Shown here: in pieces, positions 15,077-17,074 of the stretch
How the letters are laid out: the number at the start of each line of letters is the position of its first letter
Numbering within the stretch: position 1 is the stretch's first letter
Source of the DNA: JBCAWW01 sp045106675
GTDB taxonomy: Bacteria > Bacteroidota > Bacteroidia > J057
Length of the DNA stretch: 17,074 nucleotides
Direction: 5' to 3'
Assembly (NCBI GenBank): GCA_045106675.1
Contig: JBGCFA010000101.1
Span: forward strand, 1 to 17,074
The notes under the pieces: generated by a model
What the model was told of the DNA's origin: nothing
The model's database searches: none
What the model saw: the letters and a program-made list of their open reading frames with translations, nothing else
Program-made: the position numbers and the translations under genes

Positions 15077-15108
15077 TTTGGATTCATTCTAAATAGTCCC
15101 TAAAATTG
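15077..15108 (+). promoter_or_regulatory. Candidate promoter for the LuxR-type response regulator
   Basis: TTTG (15077-15080) and TAAAATTG (15101-15108, one mismatch from TAnnTTTG) are separated by 20 bases, within the Bacteroidota -33/-7 spacing. The presumed TTG start lies 20 bases further on. Confidence 0.42.
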
Positions 15109-15128
15109 CAGTATAAAAGCTCCCAGAT

Positions 15129-15776
15129 TTGAAAACCACTAATATCCTTATTGCCGACAATGCCTTTCTCGTAAGAGAAGGGATAAAAGCAGTGGTGGCT
15201 GATAGCAAATCTATCCATGTGATAGGAGAAGCCCGCAACGAAAAGGAACTTCACCTTAACGTTTCTCAACACAAGCCAGATGTAGTAATCATTGATTATC
15301 GAGCTGGAAAGGCTTTTTCAACCGATTCTGTGCGCGATCTTATCGAACGCTCCCCCTCCACCAACGTATTAGTGATTTCCTCAGACCTAGAGCGTCGTCA
15401 AGTGATCAGTGTCTTGGAATATGGTGTGCTAGGGTTTTTACTCAAAGAGTGCGACGAAGAAGAAATCTTGGGAGCAATCAAAGCAGTAGCCGCTGGTGAA
15501 AAGTTTTTTTGTAGTAAAGTGCTAGACATTTTGCTAGAAAGAACCATGAATCCAGCCGTGGCAGATTGCGCCCCCACCCGACTTACGCAACGTGAAATAG
15601 AAGTGGTCAAACAAATGGCCGAAGGTGTGCCTGCCCAAGAAATTGCAGAACGTCTCTCCTTAAGTGTTCATACCGTCTATACTCATCGCAAAAATATCAT
15701 GCGAAAATTAGGCGCAAGTTCTGCCTCAGAGGTGATTAGATATGCCTTCCAGACTGCTTTGGTCAAAGCAAACTAA
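15129..15776 (+). CDS. NarL/FixJ-family response regulator (receiver + LuxR HTH)
   Basis: The 215-residue protein has an N-terminal receiver domain with the phosphoacceptor Asp56 in VVIIDYRAG and the conserved lysine in GVLGFLLKE (about residue 111), then a LuxR-type helix-turn-helix (LTQREIEVVKQMAEGVPAQEIAERL, then LSVHTVYTHRKNIMRKLG, about 149-197). The acidic pair near the N-terminus is ADN instead of the common ADD or VDD, so one magnesium ligand (position 11) is asparagine. It would bind DNA as a phosphorylation-controlled dimer; no sensor kinase is visible in the window. The start is TTG 15129-15131: an in-frame stop lies five codons upstream and no ATG precedes the receiver. It is divergent from the M14 pair, which it might regulate, and its stop overlaps that of the convergent gene by three bases. 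Confidence 0.92.
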   Translation: MKTTNILIADNAFLVREGIKAVVADSKSIHVIGEARNEKELHLNVSQHKPDVVIIDYRAGKAFSTDSVRDLIERSPSTNVLVISSDLERRQVISVLEYGVLGFLLKECDEEEILGAIKAVAAGEKFFCSKVLDILLERTMNPAVADCAPTRLTQREIEVVKQMAEGVPAQEIAERLSLSVHTVYTHRKNIMRKLGASSASEVIRYAFQTALVKAN

Positions 15777-16832
15777 GGCACCGGAACATAAAATAAAGAC
15801 TTGCCTCCCACCCAAATTGAATCTTTCGCACCAATGCGGTATAGTGAATTGATCTCCTTCACAGCTTGAAATTCAATATCTAAATTGTTGTAAGTCAAAA
15901 AAGCTTCTCTAGTCACCACATTGAAGTGATCCACCTCCTTCGTATCACCAAAAGTATAAAGGTTACCTTGAACATCCCGATATGTCTTTGCAGACGCTAA
16001 TACTTTATTGTCCAGTTGCTCGACAATGGTCCCTGAATTTTTATTCCAAATAAAAAACTCATAGCGATCAGTAACAAGGTCATAGTCATGATACTTGGCA
16101 TAACTGACTTTATTTTTGGAAAAGGATTCCACATTTCTCAATAAAGGAGTAACCGCATTGCCACTGTCTATTCGACTGAAATCTGCCCCATCAAAATGGA
16201 TCAAAAGTTCCATTTCCCAATCAGGAACTTCCCACATCACCTCGACATTAGAGAAATACACCTGCCCCTGATTTACATCTAGGCTCAAGATGGTATTATG
16301 AGGAATTAAGGAATTTGAGTTATCCCATTGCAAACATTCTTTTGTATCCCAATTGATCTTATAAAGCCCATTCCCGATAATAAATCTCCGGGGCATATTA
16401 TTGACCCACAAGGCTGGAGAACACCAAACATTGCCTTCATCATCCACATCAAGCGCTACGACCCAATCAGTATATAAACAGCTATTGGATTTATTTAATT
16501 GGCTGATACCCCCATCACTAAGATTTAGTCTAAAAAGACCATAGTCTTTGATGCTATAGTATAAAAAGCCAATGTCATCATAAGCATAATCTTCTATCCT
16601 GCCATTAGGACAATGCAATTCAGATTTATCTCTTGTTTCCGGATCATACTGCCAAATACATCCCTCTACCCGATAACAGAAGTGATTTACCATATACACC
16701 AATAATCTTAGGGTTTTTATCTTCGAATGGTAATTCATTAGGAAGCAATTCCTCCAGCGGATCTTGACCGGGATTGCAACTAAGGAGAGAAAATATTAGA
16801 CAGGCAAAGACTAAGCTCAAATTTATTCTCAT
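15773..16832 (-). pseudogene. Beta-propeller-like lipoprotein gene split by an apparent +1 frameshift
   Basis: A first frame begins at ATG 16830-16832 with a textbook lipoprotein signal (MRINLSLVFACLIFSLLSC, lipobox LLSC) and reads through NPKIIGVYGKSLLLSGRG to a stop at 16644. A second frame, shifted by one base, carries the remaining protein down to a TAG at 15773. It starts sensibly at about CIWQYDPETRDKSELHC, complement of 16670 downward. The second part contains propeller-like repeats ending in aspartate/aromatic strands (GRIEDYAYDDIGFLYYS, VVALDVDDEGNVWCSP, ILSLDVNQGQVYFSN, KDSIWVGGKSLFYV). Joined, the product would be about 350 residues, an outer-membrane or periplasmic lipoprotein. 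Neither piece is sensible alone: the second has no signal sequence. One extra base near 16660-16680 explains everything. A sequencing error, true mutation or programmed shift cannot be told apart here. Specific function unknown. Confidence 0.75.
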
Positions 16833-16956
16833 GCTGATTGGCTTTCTATGATTCACGCATTTTCATGATAAAAAGTTGGGGAACATGATCAGAGATGAGG
16901 AAAAGTTGAGCTTTGAGTCTTAATTTACGAGTAAGCTGATTTCAATAACACTCTCC

Positions 16957-17074
16957 ATGAGCCTCGGAAGCATACTGATTGTAGATGATGATCCGGATAT
17001 CCTTTTGACCGCGAGATTGGTGCTCAAACGCGTCTTTACGAATATTTCTACCGAATCCAATCCCCACTTACTTC
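16957..17074 (+). CDS. Response regulator, N-terminal receiver (partial, C-terminus off the right edge)
   Basis: From ATG 16957-16959, 39 codons stay open to the window end and encode SILIVDDDPDILLTARLVLKRVF, the first strand and helix of a CheY-like receiver with the acidic triplet DDD. The phosphoacceptor aspartate and the output domain lie outside the window. Openings of this kind, with DPDILLTARLVL, are common in sigma-54-dependent NtrC-type regulators of Bacteroidota, but the output domain cannot be seen, so that remains a guess. An in-frame stop at 16921-16923 bounds the start upstream. It is divergent from the broken lipoprotein gene. Confidence 0.85.
   Translation, partial: MSLGSILIVDDDPDILLTARLVLKRVFTNISTESNPHLL

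Noticed and set aside
15773..16738. Treating the 321-codon frame as a complete gene from ATG 16738
   Set aside because: Its first 25 residues make no sense as a signal or domain start, while the other frame over the same bases supplies a lipoprotein signal and flows into the propeller sequence.

Overview
The window looks like chromosomal DNA of a member of the Bacteroidota, probably a Saprospiria/Lewinella-like lineage. The phylum call rests on several points: a 721-residue dipeptidyl peptidase IV whose catalytic spacing is what I remember for Porphyromonas DPP IV; a LysM-like plus amidase_3 protein of a type I associate with this phylum; many signal peptides and lipoproteins; almost no Shine-Dalgarno sequences; and TAnnTTTG boxes of the Bacteroidota -7 type in several intergenic regions. 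The finer placement is an impression, not a result. I see no rRNA, tRNA, CRISPR array, insertion sequence or prophage. Genes are packed tightly: the longest gene-free stretches are 5065-5209, 1655-1786 and 15000-15128, all under 150 bases.

Left block (1-4465, all minus strand): a partial secreted protein running off the left edge; two overlapping genes for a secreted and a lipoprotein-like product that may share an NTF2-like fold; a short alpha-glucan phosphorylase-family protein with its own candidate promoter; and a DUF58 protein.

Middle block (4537-8033): on the plus strand a SpoU/TrmH RNA methyltransferase, then a two-gene unit of a DGPF/YCII protein and an ECF42-type sigma factor with a long C-terminal extension. 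Facing them on the minus strand are an XRE-HTH::KdsC-type phosphatase fusion followed two bases later by a DCC (DUF393) thiol-redox protein.

Cell-envelope block (8072-14999): on the plus strand DPP IV and an N-acetylmuramoyl-L-alanine amidase. Converging on them from the minus strand are two adjacent M14 carboxypeptidase-family proteins. The promoter-distal one keeps every catalytic residue. The promoter-proximal paralogue has lost all of them but keeps the fold, the acidic calcium-type loops and the signal peptide. Together the block suggests periplasmic or surface peptide and peptidoglycan turnover.

Right block (15129-17074): a NarL/FixJ-type response regulator, a convergent beta-propeller-like lipoprotein gene split by an apparent +1 frameshift, and the first 39 codons of another response regulator running off the right edge.

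I see no obvious new defence or mobile system. The best leads are the dead/live M14 pair, the HTH-KdsC fusion with a palindrome in its divergent promoter region, the phosphorylase homologue lacking its PLP lysine, and the frameshifted lipoprotein. Three genes (ECF sigma, HTH-KdsC, LuxR-type regulator) appear to need TTG starts.
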